Assembly: GCA_024227475.1 (NCBI GenBank)
Contig: JAAEUI010000335.1
Coordinates: forward strand, 16,822-80,821
From: Paracoccaceae bacterium
GTDB lineage: Bacteria > Pseudomonadota > Alphaproteobacteria > Rhodobacterales > Rhodobacteraceae
Direction: 5' to 3'
Length of the DNA: 64,000 nt
Positions 43,059 to 51,802 of this stretch are shown piece by piece (position 1 is the first letter of the stretch; every line of letters starts with the position of its first letter). The notes below the pieces were generated by a model. It was given only the letters and a program-made list of their open reading frames with translations. It made no database searches and had not been told where the DNA came from. The position numbers and the translations under genes are program-made.

Positions 43059-44087
43059 TCAGGCTCCTTTCTGTTCATCATTTTGCAAGACCCGATAGCC
43101 CAGCGGAAAAAGTTGCAAATCAAACCGGGTGCGGATCAGTCCCCAAACACCCTTGGGGGCCTTCAACATCACCACGATAGCCACAAGCCCCAGCACCAAA
43201 AGATAGATCGTACCAAGATCAGCCAGTGTCTCGCGCAAAGCAAAGAAAATCAGCGTTCCAATAATTGGCCCTTCGATGGTACCGATGCCGCCAATGACCA
43301 CAATGAAAATAACAAAGGCTGTCCAGTCATTTACGCTGAACGCAGCATCAGGCGAGATGCGCAGCTTTTGCAGGAAGATCAGGGCACCAACCACGGACGT
43401 TAGTGCAGCGGTAGCAATATAGACCAGAAATTTGGTGCGCCAGATATCGATGCCGAGAGAGGCTGCTGCCAGTTCGTTATCCCGAATTGCGGTAAGCGCT
43501 AAGCCTTTGCGCGAGCGCAGGAACAAATAGACCGCCGCCACAACCAAAACGGCGACCCCAAGCGCCAGCCAATAGCTAAGGTACTCGCGTGCGCTGCGCG
43601 ATGAGGCCAGCGACTTGACTATACCGACCGGGAGTGAAGACCCCGACCCACCCCCAAGGCTGGAGACCTGCGCAAATGACAGGCGAAAAACCTCTGCAAC
43701 GACCCAAGTGCCAATGGCAAAATATGCGCCCCGAAGTCGAAAGATCAACAGCGCGGTGGGTACCGCGATGAAAGCACCCAAAACACCTGCAAGACCGATT
43801 GCCAACCCGGGCGGCAAGCCTGCAAACATCGTCAGTGCAAACAACATGTAACCACCAAAGCCAACATAGGCCTGCTGTCCTACCGACACCAATCCGGCAT
43901 AACCAGCCATTAGATTCCATAGTGATGCTAGGGCAAGATACAAAAATAATTCCCCCATCAGGCGCAAATCAGCACGCCCTGCCCACCAAGGTGCCGCTAT
44001 CAGCACAATCAGAACAACCGCACCAAGAATTGCCGCAACCCGGGCTGCGTGGGAACTTCTGGTGACGTAGTATACTTGCTGGGTCAT
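43059..44087 (-). CDS. livM: Branched-chain-amino-acid-type ABC transporter permease (LivM)
   Basis: 342 residues from the ATG at 44087, which overlaps the livH stop by 4 bp. About nine hydrophobic helices are present, with the LivM features LFLYLALASLWNLMAGYAGLVSVGQQAYVGFGGY and the cytoplasmic loop ALTAIRDNELAAASLGIDIWRTKFL, the contact with the ATPase. C-terminal GGIGTIEGPIIGTLIFF is typical. It is one half of the membrane pore of the Liv-type importer. Confidence 0.93.
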   Translation of the reverse strand: MTQQVYYVTRSSHAARVAAILGAVVLIVLIAAPWWAGRADLRLMGELFLYLALASLWNLMAGYAGLVSVGQQAYVGFGGYMLFALTMFAGLPPGLAIGLAGVLGAFIAVPTALLIFRLRGAYFAIGTWVVAEVFRLSFAQVSSLGGGSGSSLPVGIVKSLASSRSAREYLSYWLALGVAVLVVAAVYLFLRSRKGLALTAIRDNELAAASLGIDIWRTKFLVYIATAALTSVVGALIFLQKLRISPDAAFSVNDWTAFVIFIVVIGGIGTIEGPIIGTLIFFALRETLADLGTIYLLVLGLVAIVVMLKAPKGVWGLIRTRFDLQLFPLGYRVLQNDEQKGA

Positions 44088-44947
44088 GCCGATATCCTTG
44101 GGAACAAGCCATTTGGGCGAACAGCAAGGATAAGAAGAAAGGCAATATGTCCCGACAAAACCTGCCACCCCGGATCAATCTTGGCGCCAAGGGTCTGGGC
44201 CACACCCAGAATTACCCCACCCGCCAGCGTGCCCCAAAGATTGCCCAGACCGCCAATGATAACCGCCTCAAATCCGAAAATCAGCCGCCCGCCACCGATC
44301 GATGGGTCAAAGCTGGTGCGCACGCCCAGCAAAATGCCAGCCAACGCTGTAACCGCCAACGCCAAAGCCATGGCCAGACCAAAGATGTGGTGCCGAATCA
44401 GACCCATTAATTGCGCGATGTCCTGATTGTCAGACACCGCGCGAAAGGCGCGACCCAGTGCCGTGTGATAGAATGTCCACTGCAACCCCCAAATCACCGC
44501 AACGGCAATTCCAAAAGTCAGCAATGGCAGCAGACCAAGTGAAAGACCGCCAACAGCGACTGAAGCGGTCTCAAGCGCACCGGCATTCAATTTCTGTGGG
44601 TCAGCGGTATAAACTTCCAACAACCCGTTCTGGATGATGACTGACAGTCCAAAAGTCACCAAAAGTGGTGGCAAAAGGTCATCGCCCAGTGTCTGGTTCA
44701 ACACTCCACGTTGCACGGCGTAACCGATGGCGGCCATCGCGGGCATCACCATCAACAGCGCCAAAAGCGGATGCAAGCCAAGGGTAGTTGTCACGCTCAG
44801 CCCCAGATAAGCCGCCAGAACAATCAGGTCGCCATGCGCGATGTTAACCAGCCGCATGACCCCAAAAATCAGGGACAGCCCAGCGGCAAACAGCGCGTAA
44901 AGACCCCCCAACAACGTTCCCTGAACAAGCGCATTCAGCCACTCCAT
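44084..44947 (-). CDS. livH: Branched-chain-amino-acid-type ABC transporter permease (LivH)
   Basis: 287 residues from the ATG at 44947; a start at 44962 (MGSNEMEW) is also possible. LivH signatures are GTLLGGLYALFAAGLSLIFGVMRLVNIAHGDLIVLAAYLG near the N terminus, the loop GRAFRAVSDNQDIAQLMGL and the C-terminal GGLGNLWGTLAGGVILGVAQTLGA. It forms the pore together with LivM. The genes of this transporter overlap or nearly touch, so they are translated as one unit. Confidence 0.93.
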   Translation of the reverse strand: MEWLNALVQGTLLGGLYALFAAGLSLIFGVMRLVNIAHGDLIVLAAYLGLSVTTTLGLHPLLALLMVMPAMAAIGYAVQRGVLNQTLGDDLLPPLLVTFGLSVIIQNGLLEVYTADPQKLNAGALETASVAVGGLSLGLLPLLTFGIAVAVIWGLQWTFYHTALGRAFRAVSDNQDIAQLMGLIRHHIFGLAMALALAVTALAGILLGVRTSFDPSIGGGRLIFGFEAVIIGGLGNLWGTLAGGVILGVAQTLGAKIDPGWQVLSGHIAFLLILAVRPNGLFPRISA

Positions 44948-44948
44948 T

Positions 44949-45656
44949 TCATTCGATCCCAAAATAGGCGCGCGAAATATCCTCGCGCGAAACAGTGTCA
45001 GACGCGCCCTTTAGCGACACCCGACCCTCTTGCAGGCAATAAACACTTGCAGAGACCGACAACGCTTTTGAAATGTCCTGTTCCACAATCACAGCGCTCA
45101 TACCTTTACCGATAATTCCCGGCAGCGCGTCATAGATGTCTTTGATGATGATCGGGGCAAGGCCTAGGCTGATTTCGTCAAAAAGGATCAATTCGGGGTT
45201 TGCCATCAGCGCCCGGCCGATGGCAGCCATTTGCTGTTGTCCGCCGGAAAGGGATGTAGACGGTAATGCACGGCGTTCTTTCAGGATCGGGAATAACTTA
45301 TAAACTGATCCAAGATTCCATGACCCCTTTCGACCAATCTGACCGCCGATGATCAGGTTTTCCTCGACCGACAAGGAGGGAAACAGCTGCCGGCCCTCGG
45401 GAACCAGTGCGATGCCGGTTTTAGCTACCTGATCGGCCCGCATTCCACCAATATCCTGATTACGATAAGTAATCTGACCGGGACCATTGTGCATCATACC
45501 CGAAATCGAGCGCAGCAATGTGGTTTTACCAGCACCATTTGCACCAATAATGGCCAAGACCTCTCCTTGCATCAAGGACAAGTCAATGCCGTAAAGTGCC
45601 TGAAAGTCGCCGTAGTGAGCTTTCAGCCCAGTTATGGAAAGAACAGGATCAGGCAT
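44949..45656 (-). CDS. livF: Branched-chain-amino-acid-type ABC transporter ATP-binding protein (LivF)
   Basis: 235 residues from the ATG at 45656, 8 bp inside the end of livG. The longer frame to 45740 would replace the normal N terminus by livG antiphase sequence. Walker A is GANGAGKTTLL, the signature is SLSGGQQQMAAIGRALM and Walker B is PELILFDEISLGLAP. The short C terminus is typical for LivF. It energises the importer as a dimer with LivG. Confidence 0.93.
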   Translation of the reverse strand: MPDPVLSITGLKAHYGDFQALYGIDLSLMQGEVLAIIGANGAGKTTLLRSISGMMHNGPGQITYRNQDIGGMRADQVAKTGIALVPEGRQLFPSLSVEENLIIGGQIGRKGSWNLGSVYKLFPILKERRALPSTSLSGGQQQMAAIGRALMANPELILFDEISLGLAPIIIKDIYDALPGIIGKGMSAVIVEQDISKALSVSASVYCLQEGRVSLKGASDTVSREDISRAYFGIE

Positions 45657-46377
45657 CAACTTCGATCCCCAGATAAATCTCTTGCACTTCAGGGCTTTCC
45701 ATAATTGTTTGCGGTTCGCCTTCGGCAATTTTTCTGCCAAAATCGATCACGATCAACCGGTCCACCACGGCCAAAAGGGCGTGAACAACATGTTCAATCC
45801 AAATAACCGACACGCCAGACGCGTGGATGTCTTTTATTGTTTGAACCAGCGAAGCGCACTCCGCCTCGGTGAGGCCTCCGGCGATTTCATCAAGCAGCAA
45901 CAGCTTGGGATTTGCGCATAGCGCTCGGGTCAGCTCCAGACGCTTACGTTCAAGCAGCGTTAGATTGCCTGCCGTTGTGTTTGACTTTGACAGCAATCCT
46001 GTCTGATCAAGCACTTTCAGACAGGATTGTTCTGCTTCACGACCTCGCAGCCCTGCCGCCTGTGTTGCCGCAATCATCGCATTTTCAAATACGGTCATAC
46101 CCGAAAAGGGTTGTGGCACTTGAAAGGAGCGCGCCATGCCAGCCCGACAACGTTGCGCTGCATTCAGGCTGGTCATGTCCCGTCCATCAAAAAAGACTTT
46201 GCCTGAATTGGGACTAAGGGTTCCGGTGATCAGGTTGAACATCGAAGTCTTGCCAGCCCCATTCGGGCCGATAATGCCAAGAGCTTCACCCCGTGCCAAA
46301 GCAAACGAAAGATCATCAGCGACCTTAACGGCACCGAAAGCCTTTGAAAGGTTTTCCAGTTTCAGAAAGGTCGTCAT
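45649..46377 (-). CDS. livG: Branched-chain-amino-acid-type ABC transporter ATP-binding protein (LivG)
   Basis: A 242-residue ATPase. Walker A is GPNGAGKTSMFNLITG, followed by the long insertion typical of LivG (MARSFQVPQPFSGMTVFENAMIAA). The signature motif is degenerate, NLTLLERKRLELTRAL instead of LSxGQ-, a common LivG variant. Walker B is PKLLLLDEIAGGL. It pairs with LivF. The gene starts 58 nt after the binding-protein gene, across a strong hairpin. Confidence 0.92.
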   Translation of the reverse strand: MTTFLKLENLSKAFGAVKVADDLSFALARGEALGIIGPNGAGKTSMFNLITGTLSPNSGKVFFDGRDMTSLNAAQRCRAGMARSFQVPQPFSGMTVFENAMIAATQAAGLRGREAEQSCLKVLDQTGLLSKSNTTAGNLTLLERKRLELTRALCANPKLLLLDEIAGGLTEAECASLVQTIKDIHASGVSVIWIEHVVHALLAVVDRLIVIDFGRKIAEGEPQTIMESPEVQEIYLGIEVDA

Positions 46378-46399
46378 AATATCCTCGAAGGTTAAAACA

Positions 46400-46423
46400 G
46401 GCGGCGCAACTGTTTGCGCCGCC
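46400..46423 (-). other. Intercistronic hairpin between the Liv-type binding protein and livG
   Basis: A perfect 10-bp GC-rich stem (GGCGGCGCAA / TTGCGCCGCC) with a CTGT loop, 13 nt after the binding-protein stop. On the minus strand it is followed by CTGTTTTAACC, a weak T-tract, so partial termination is possible. It likely lowers permease and ATPase expression relative to the binding protein. Confidence 0.65.
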
Positions 46424-46435
46424 CAACGTCGCAGA

Positions 46436-47713
46436 TCAGAGCAGTTTTAGTTCACCGGTAAGAGGTATGTTCGGTGCTGCAGAATTTGCCACGATTTTCA
46501 GGTCCAGACCGCTTCCGTCTTTCTGCCACTGGCCTGCGACCAAGGGCGTTTTGGTGACGTTGTTAATTGGCCCGCTGGCCCAGTTGACGTTGCCGGTAAT
46601 GGTATCAAGATTGGTCGAGGCAATTGCTGACACAATCGCAGCCGGATCTTCCAGGTCGTCAGCGCGTTTGACAACGTCCGCGACAACCTCAAACAGCGCA
46701 TGTTTAAAGCCAATTGGCTGGGTCCACGGCCGCCCTGATGCAGCGGAATAACCTTCTGCAAGTTCCTTAGCGCTGGCCCCTGTCAGCGAAGATGAGAACG
46801 GATGGTTCGGTGACCACCAGACTTCCGAGCTAAGACCTACACCGCGATCACCTAGAGACTCGATCACTGAAGGGAACAGCAAGGCTTTGCCAATAGTTAC
46901 GATTTTTGGTGCAAAACCCTGCTGGGCGGACTGTGCCCAGAAGGTGGCAAAGTCAGGCGGGATCATATTGCCGGTGACGATCTCACAGCCAGCTGCCTTG
47001 AAGGCCGCGATCTGGTTTGAGAAGTCATCCGACAAAGGCTGATAACGACCCGGATCAATAAGATCATAGCCGGCCGCCGCCAGAGGTTTTGGCAGACCGT
47101 TTTCTGCATCGCCCCAAGCGTTGCCATCGGCATCATTGGGAAACAGCCCGCCAACGGTTTTTGCTACGCCTGATCCGCCCCACATATCCAGGAACGCACC
47201 AATGACATCTTCTAGGCCCCAAAAGAAATGATAGGTCGACTGAAAGCCCTCGCCTGGCACGCCATTGCGCCCAAAGAAATAGGGTTGCCATGGGCAGTCT
47301 GTCGTGATGCACGGCACCTCGTTTACTTCGGCCTGATCTGAAACCGGGTTTACGGTGTCAGGTGTTGAGGCGGCTACGATGATATCAACTTCGTCCCCTA
47401 AAATGAGATCGGCAGCCACAGCGGCAGCGCGGTTTGGATTGGATTGGCTGTCTTTAGAGATGATCTCGACATTCCAGGCCTTGCCATTGTTTTCCAGCCC
47501 GCCCGAAAACTGTTGGTTGATTGCGTTCAGAACGTATTCGTCGGCCTCGGCAAATCCGGCCAACGGGCCAGTGCGCGGACTAACGTGGCCTATGCGAATT
47601 GTAGGCGTAGCGGCATATGCCCTGCTGGCACCTAGTATCGCGGGTGCCGCCATCGCGGCCGCACCGGTTGCCAGAAATCCCCGGCGTGAAGTATTGTTGA
47701 TCTTGATGGTCAT
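46436..47713 (-). CDS. Liv-type ABC transporter substrate-binding protein, Tat signal
   Basis: A 425-residue type I periplasmic binding protein (LivJ-like). It carries a twin-arginine signal (TSRRGFLATGAAAMAAPAIL) with cleavage near RAYA-AT. The mature protein begins PTIRIGHVSPRTGPLAGFAEADEYVLNAINQQF, the usual first lobe. The second lobe includes AFKAAGCEIVTGNMIPPDFATFWAQSAQQGF. Members bind amino acids, amides, urea, aromatic acids and other small polar compounds. Given the dehydrogenase and BKACE in the same operon, the ligand may be a beta-hydroxy or beta-keto acid rather than an amino acid. Confidence 0.9.
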   Translation of the reverse strand: MTIKINNTSRRGFLATGAAAMAAPAILGASRAYAATPTIRIGHVSPRTGPLAGFAEADEYVLNAINQQFSGGLENNGKAWNVEIISKDSQSNPNRAAAVAADLILGDEVDIIVAASTPDTVNPVSDQAEVNEVPCITTDCPWQPYFFGRNGVPGEGFQSTYHFFWGLEDVIGAFLDMWGGSGVAKTVGGLFPNDADGNAWGDAENGLPKPLAAAGYDLIDPGRYQPLSDDFSNQIAAFKAAGCEIVTGNMIPPDFATFWAQSAQQGFAPKIVTIGKALLFPSVIESLGDRGVGLSSEVWWSPNHPFSSSLTGASAKELAEGYSAASGRPWTQPIGFKHALFEVVADVVKRADDLEDPAAIVSAIASTNLDTITGNVNWASGPINNVTKTPLVAGQWQKDGSGLDLKIVANSAAPNIPLTGELKLL

Positions 47714-47753
47714 AATGTCCTCCCTTGTCCGGCCTCCTCGCCGGAAGTTTCGT

Positions 47754-48683
47754 CTAGTCTACTAATATCTTTCCCAACTGCATCAGGTGGCGGCCAACAC
47801 GATTGCGAACTGCATCCGCTTCTTTGGTTGTCCATTTTCGGAAGCCCGCTCCTGACTTCATGCCCAACCGGCCCTTTTTGACCAGTTGCTTCAGATAGGG
47901 TGACGGTTCCTTTCGGCTCTCTAAATCAAAGAGCACGTTTTCGTGGATATCCAGGGTCAGGTCAGTGCCAACAAGGTCGGCATTTTCCAACGGGCCTAGC
48001 ACAGCCAGACGGCGGCCAAAACTTGACTTGATAACCGTGTCCACCGCTTCGGCATCACAAATACCGTTCTCAACAAGGCTAACAGCCTCGCGCCACAGCG
48101 CGTGTTGAAGCCGGTTGCCAATGAAACCCGGAACGTCCTTAGCAACCATAACCGGAGGTTTTCCAGCCCCCCCCAACAACTCAAACATAGTCTGGGCAAT
48201 TTCGGGATTGGTCCACTGGGTGCTGATGACCTCGACCAAAGGGATCATATGCGGAGGGTTCCACCAATGCGTGCCAAGCGCACGTTCTTTCAAACGCAGT
48301 TTTGACATGATCTTGGTGATCGGCATGACCGAAGTGTTTGAGGCCAGAATACAGGTTTTTGGCGCGTGTTCTTCAACTTCGGCGAAAATTCTTTGTTTTA
48401 GCGCCATCTTTTCGGGCGCTGCTTCAAACACAACGCCCGCGTGACCGACGGCTTCGACAGTTGTGTTGTAAATATCAATCCTTTTCAGCGTCTTGGCAAT
48501 GATACGATCATCATCCCCCAAGGCCGCCATACTTTGGCGAATGCGCGCCAAAACACTTTCGCGAGCCCCGGTCACGGGGTCGGTAATAGCTACATTGTGC
48601 CCAGCCTTGGCCAAAGTCAGCGCTATGCCGTGGCCCATTAGACCTGCTCCAATTACAGCGAGCTGCTGCTTTTGCTTCGCCAT
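47754..48683 (-). CDS. 3-Hydroxyacyl-CoA dehydrogenase family enzyme, possible free beta-hydroxyacid dehydrogenase
   Basis: A 309-residue NAD-dependent dehydrogenase. The Rossmann loop is LAVIGAGLMGHGIALTLAKAGH. The catalytic His is in GTHWWNPPHMIPLVEVI, and the helical domain starts KDVPGFIGNRLQHALWREAVSLVENG. The variant WWNPPHMIPLVEVI, in place of FFNPVPVMKLVEVV, is the form seen in family members acting on free hydroxy acids such as carnitine or gulonate. With a BKACE enzyme in the operon, it probably oxidises a beta-hydroxy acid to the beta-keto acid that BKACE then cleaves. The carnitine pathway works this way, but the substrate is not fixed here. Confidence 0.88.
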   Translation of the reverse strand: MAKQKQQLAVIGAGLMGHGIALTLAKAGHNVAITDPVTGARESVLARIRQSMAALGDDDRIIAKTLKRIDIYNTTVEAVGHAGVVFEAAPEKMALKQRIFAEVEEHAPKTCILASNTSVMPITKIMSKLRLKERALGTHWWNPPHMIPLVEVISTQWTNPEIAQTMFELLGGAGKPPVMVAKDVPGFIGNRLQHALWREAVSLVENGICDAEAVDTVIKSSFGRRLAVLGPLENADLVGTDLTLDIHENVLFDLESRKEPSPYLKQLVKKGRLGMKSGAGFRKWTTKEADAVRNRVGRHLMQLGKILVD

Positions 48684-48846
48684 GATTAGCCCACCCTACC
48701 TGACAAACCGACAAACACGCTGCAGGCTTGGAGCTGCCCCCCCAGAAACTGGCTGCTGTCCTTGAAACTCTCCAAGTGCATGTCACCTATCATTGCGTCA
48801 CGTTTGGACAAAGGCCGCCATTTTGCCGACGACCTCTACTAAATGT

Positions 48847-49683
48847 TTAGAATTCCTCTCCCGCTTCAATGCGGTAGCCTTGGCCTTTGTCGACCATTGC
48901 AACCAAACGAATGATGCATCCGTCACCTCGGTCCCAATTCCACGGGAAAAAAGCAAAGGTGCAGCGTTTCCCGGTGACCGCTTCCAACTCACCGCCAACA
49001 TTCTCAATCCCCAAAATACCCTGAGAAAACAGCATATTATGAACTGGTTCCCATTCTGGAAAATCAGTTTTCCAGCTAACACCACCCGACCATTCTAAAT
49101 ACTCTTGCTCGAGATGTGGCAGGATCGGGCCGTTTCGTTGTGGACCGATGGCTGTGGCTAACGGGTGATCGTTGGCCTGGGTGTCGTGACCAACGACTTT
49201 AACGCCTTTCTCGATCATCCACTCAGCCGCGGAGGGCACCAGCCCCGGACAATAGGCAAAATAGTCTCCGTCCTCGTATTGTTTGTGCCAACCGGTGTTG
49301 ATGATCAGGACATCACCCTTGCGAATGGCATGCCCACAGGCCCTTTCAAGATCGTCCCCTGTTATCTGTTCCCATTTCTTTTTGGGAATGGACACCACAA
49401 GACCCGAGCCAAAGAAGTGAGGTAGCGGCACCTCGTCAATAAAGGGCGTTCCCTGCACCACATGCGCCGGAGCGTCAATGTGGGTGGTTACATGCATTGT
49501 GGTGGTAATCGTCTGCGAAAGCACCCCTGACTTTGCCATATAGTGCTTGCGGTCAATCTGAACATCCTTGAAGTAGGGCCAGTTCGGACATTGGAACCCA
49601 AAACGGTGGCTGAGGTTGTAAAACTCCAACCCCATGGTGTTATCAGTGTTCGCTTGAAACTCAATTCCACGGATTTCAACCAT
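48847..49683 (-). CDS. Cyclase family metal-dependent hydrolase (kynurenine formamidase-like)
   Basis: A 278-residue protein of the cyclase (PF04199-type) family. The metal motif HxTxHxDxPxH is intact at His64, His68, Asp70 and His74 (MHVTTHIDAPAHVVQGTPF). Further conserved residues are GDVLIINTGWHKQY and the C-terminal FAFFPWNWDRGDGCIIRLVAMV. Relatives hydrolyse amides or lactones (kynurenine formamidase, isatin hydrolase). It is the first gene of the minus-strand operon and is divergent from the IclR gene, with 213 bp between the starts. It may open a lactone or amide before the dehydrogenase step. Confidence 0.88.
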   Translation of the reverse strand: MVEIRGIEFQANTDNTMGLEFYNLSHRFGFQCPNWPYFKDVQIDRKHYMAKSGVLSQTITTTMHVTTHIDAPAHVVQGTPFIDEVPLPHFFGSGLVVSIPKKKWEQITGDDLERACGHAIRKGDVLIINTGWHKQYEDGDYFAYCPGLVPSAAEWMIEKGVKVVGHDTQANDHPLATAIGPQRNGPILPHLEQEYLEWSGGVSWKTDFPEWEPVHNMLFSQGILGIENVGGELEAVTGKRCTFAFFPWNWDRGDGCIIRLVAMVDKGQGYRIEAGEEF

Positions 49684-49774
49684 CTAAAGCATCTCCTCTA
49701 TTCACCCAAAACCAGTGTTATTGTTTCAAATCACCGGGGCGGCGTCTCATGCCTGTCTCACATATTGATGCACA

Positions 49775-49837
49775 TGCACCGCATTACGGTCAACAATAAA
49801 GTCACCATGCGGATCGCCTGCACCGCATTGCGATGCA
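49775..49837. promoter_or_regulatory. Candidate IclR operator pair
   Basis: Two direct repeats of TGCACCGCATT-CG-T (49775-49790 and 49819-49834; 14 of 16 bases equal) lie 44 bp apart, about four helical turns. The second is part of a near-perfect palindrome TGCACCGCA-T-TGCGATGCA (49819-49837, 8 of 9 pairs). They sit in the divergent promoter region between the cyclase operon and iclR, where an autoregulating IclR protein would bind. Confidence 0.45.
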
Positions 49838-49896
49838 GGGAAATTGGTGCTAGTTTAGTCATACACGATGTGAAAATATGGGATGAGCTTGACCAT

Positions 49897-50655
49897 ATGG
49901 CTAATAACAATGAAAAAAATGGCAAGAGCGGAATACAGGTCATATCCCGTGCCACTGCTATCTTGCGTGTTCTAAGGGAAACCCAGACCGGAATGAGCTT
50001 CGGCCAAATCGCTGCACAGGTTGGTTTGCCCCGCTCTACTGTCCAGCGAATCAGCAAGGCACTGACGGATGAAAAATTCGTAATTAGTGACCCTCAAGGG
50101 GGTGGTCTGCGATTGGGTCCTGAACTCAGCGCGTTTGCGGGTGCAGCCCAATATAACATTGTTGAACATTGCCGCCTGTTCCTGACCGAGCTCACGCAAA
50201 AAACCGGCGAGACTGCAGATCTCAGTGTCATGCGGGGGATTGGGATGACCTTTCTGGACCAGGTTCCGGGCACACATCGCCTGACTACAGTTTCGCGGGT
50301 TGACGAGGTTTTTCCCCTGACGACAACCGCAAATGGTTTGTCCTGTCTGGCACAGCTTCCACAAGACGAGGCCATTCCCTTGATCGAGGCAGAGTGGGAA
50401 CGAAATGGAACCAACGGAGATCTGGTCTCTCTTTTGGACCGATTGAATACAATCCGCAAAACCTGCCTCGCTTATGATCTGGATGAGCATTCTGAGGGAA
50501 TTTCGGCAATAGGGTTTGCGTTTAAGGACTGGGGCGGAACTCTGCACGCATTTTCAGTACCCATGCCATCAACCAGATTTGCCGAAATGAAGGAGGTTGT
50601 AGAGGGTGCTTTGCTGGTAACGATGAAAAACGTTACTAAAATGATAGCTCAGTAG
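49897..50655 (+). CDS. IclR family transcriptional regulator
   Basis: 252 residues from the ATG at 49897; the open frame extends 354 bp further upstream but that part runs through the divergent promoter and the cyclase gene. The winged helix (residues ~15-75: VISRATAILRVLRETQTGMSFGQIAAQVGLPRSTVQRISKALTDEKFV) is followed by the IclR effector domain (residues ~90-245, with DQVPGTHRLTTVSRVDEVFPLTTTANGLSCLAQL). It is divergent from the cyclase-Liv-BKACE operon and likely controls it. It is convergent with lysR at 50672 (16-nt gap). Confidence 0.88.
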   Translation: MANNNEKNGKSGIQVISRATAILRVLRETQTGMSFGQIAAQVGLPRSTVQRISKALTDEKFVISDPQGGGLRLGPELSAFAGAAQYNIVEHCRLFLTELTQKTGETADLSVMRGIGMTFLDQVPGTHRLTTVSRVDEVFPLTTTANGLSCLAQLPQDEAIPLIEAEWERNGTNGDLVSLLDRLNTIRKTCLAYDLDEHSEGISAIGFAFKDWGGTLHAFSVPMPSTRFAEMKEVVEGALLVTMKNVTKMIAQ

Positions 50656-50671
50656 CTCGCGCAGGGTTGGC

Positions 50672-51598
50672 CTAACTTCTTATCTCTGACAGTTCCGTTG
50701 CAACATAGTCGCGCATATGTGTTGCAAATGCAGCCAGCAACGGGCTTTCTTGACGTCCCCTTAGTTGAACCATGCCAACCGTCATTGAAGAAGACGTAAA
50801 CCGAACCGGTAAAACGGACAACCCGCCTTCAGGTTCTGAACGACGGATCGCGTATCGCGGTAGAACCGTCAGAAAATCAGTCGTGCGCAACATCTCAAAA
50901 ATGGCCCCGGCAGATTCACTTTGAAACGCAAAGCTCAGGCTCGCAACACCAAAGCTAGCCAGTGCTGTCTCCATGTCAGATCGTAACATGCTGTGTTCCG
51001 AATGGCTGATCCACGTGGCTTTCTCAAGATCACCTGCTGTAATTTCGTCCCGCTCAAAAAGAGGATGCCCTTGGCGGCCAACAACCACGTGTTCGTCTTT
51101 AAACAATGGTTCAATTGTCAGATCCGCTTTTGATGAGGTCAGCAACCTGAGAGGAAAAATCACCACATCGATATGGTTCAGGGAAACTGCCCGCTCAAGC
51201 TGGGGAAAATAATCGGACACCAGCTCAACCTCGATACTGGGCCGATGGCGTAGAAACGCTGAAATTGCATCGCCAACCAGCCGCTCGCACAAAAAGGGCG
51301 GCGCTCCGATCTTAAGTTCCCCACTCATCCCGCGCATCCCAAGCTGAACGTCTTCATCGGCACGGATGCGAACTGCTCGAATAGCCCGGCCATGATCCGC
51401 CAGTTTTTGTCCGATTTCTGTGGCAATCAATGGCCGACTGCTTCGTTCAAACAATTGCACATCCAGCCGGCTTTCCAGATTGCTGATCATTCGGCTCAGG
51501 GCTGGTTGTGAGGTTCCCAATTGTTTGGCAGCTTCGTGCAACGTTCCCTGCTCGACGATAGCCGCCAGCTGCTCCAGGTGTCTTGGGTCAATTAACAT
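50672..51598 (-). CDS. LysR family transcriptional regulator
   Basis: A 308-residue LysR-type regulator. The DNA-binding domain is at residues ~5-65 (LEQLAAIVEQGTLHEAAKQLGTSQPALSRMISNLESRLDVQLFERSSRPL), and the effector domain follows (residues ~95-300). It is divergent from the sulfatase-TRAP operon, with ~205 bp between the starts. That AT-rich gap contains the CAATA...TATTG and AATATT...ATATT type inverted elements expected of a LysR binding region. It probably activates import and desulfation of an organic sulfate. Confidence 0.9.
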   Translation of the reverse strand: MLIDPRHLEQLAAIVEQGTLHEAAKQLGTSQPALSRMISNLESRLDVQLFERSSRPLIATEIGQKLADHGRAIRAVRIRADEDVQLGMRGMSGELKIGAPPFLCERLVGDAISAFLRHRPSIEVELVSDYFPQLERAVSLNHIDVVIFPLRLLTSSKADLTIEPLFKDEHVVVGRQGHPLFERDEITAGDLEKATWISHSEHSMLRSDMETALASFGVASLSFAFQSESAGAIFEMLRTTDFLTVLPRYAIRRSEPEGGLSVLPVRFTSSSMTVGMVQLRGRQESPLLAAFATHMRDYVATELSEIRS

Positions 51599-51802
51599 AT
51601 CAATACCATATATTATCTTATGTTCTTAATATTGGACGGATATGATATTTTCGTCAAGAATTGCTCAGTGTGAAACTTTGAAAATTACACTTCTTGGGGA
51701 ACATGGAAAATCACCGCTTTTTCAGTTGCGATAACAGCATGAGCTTAACGAACCTGATGCATGTCGTCCGTGGATTGTGGTCAACGTCAAATGGAGCAAG
51801 AA

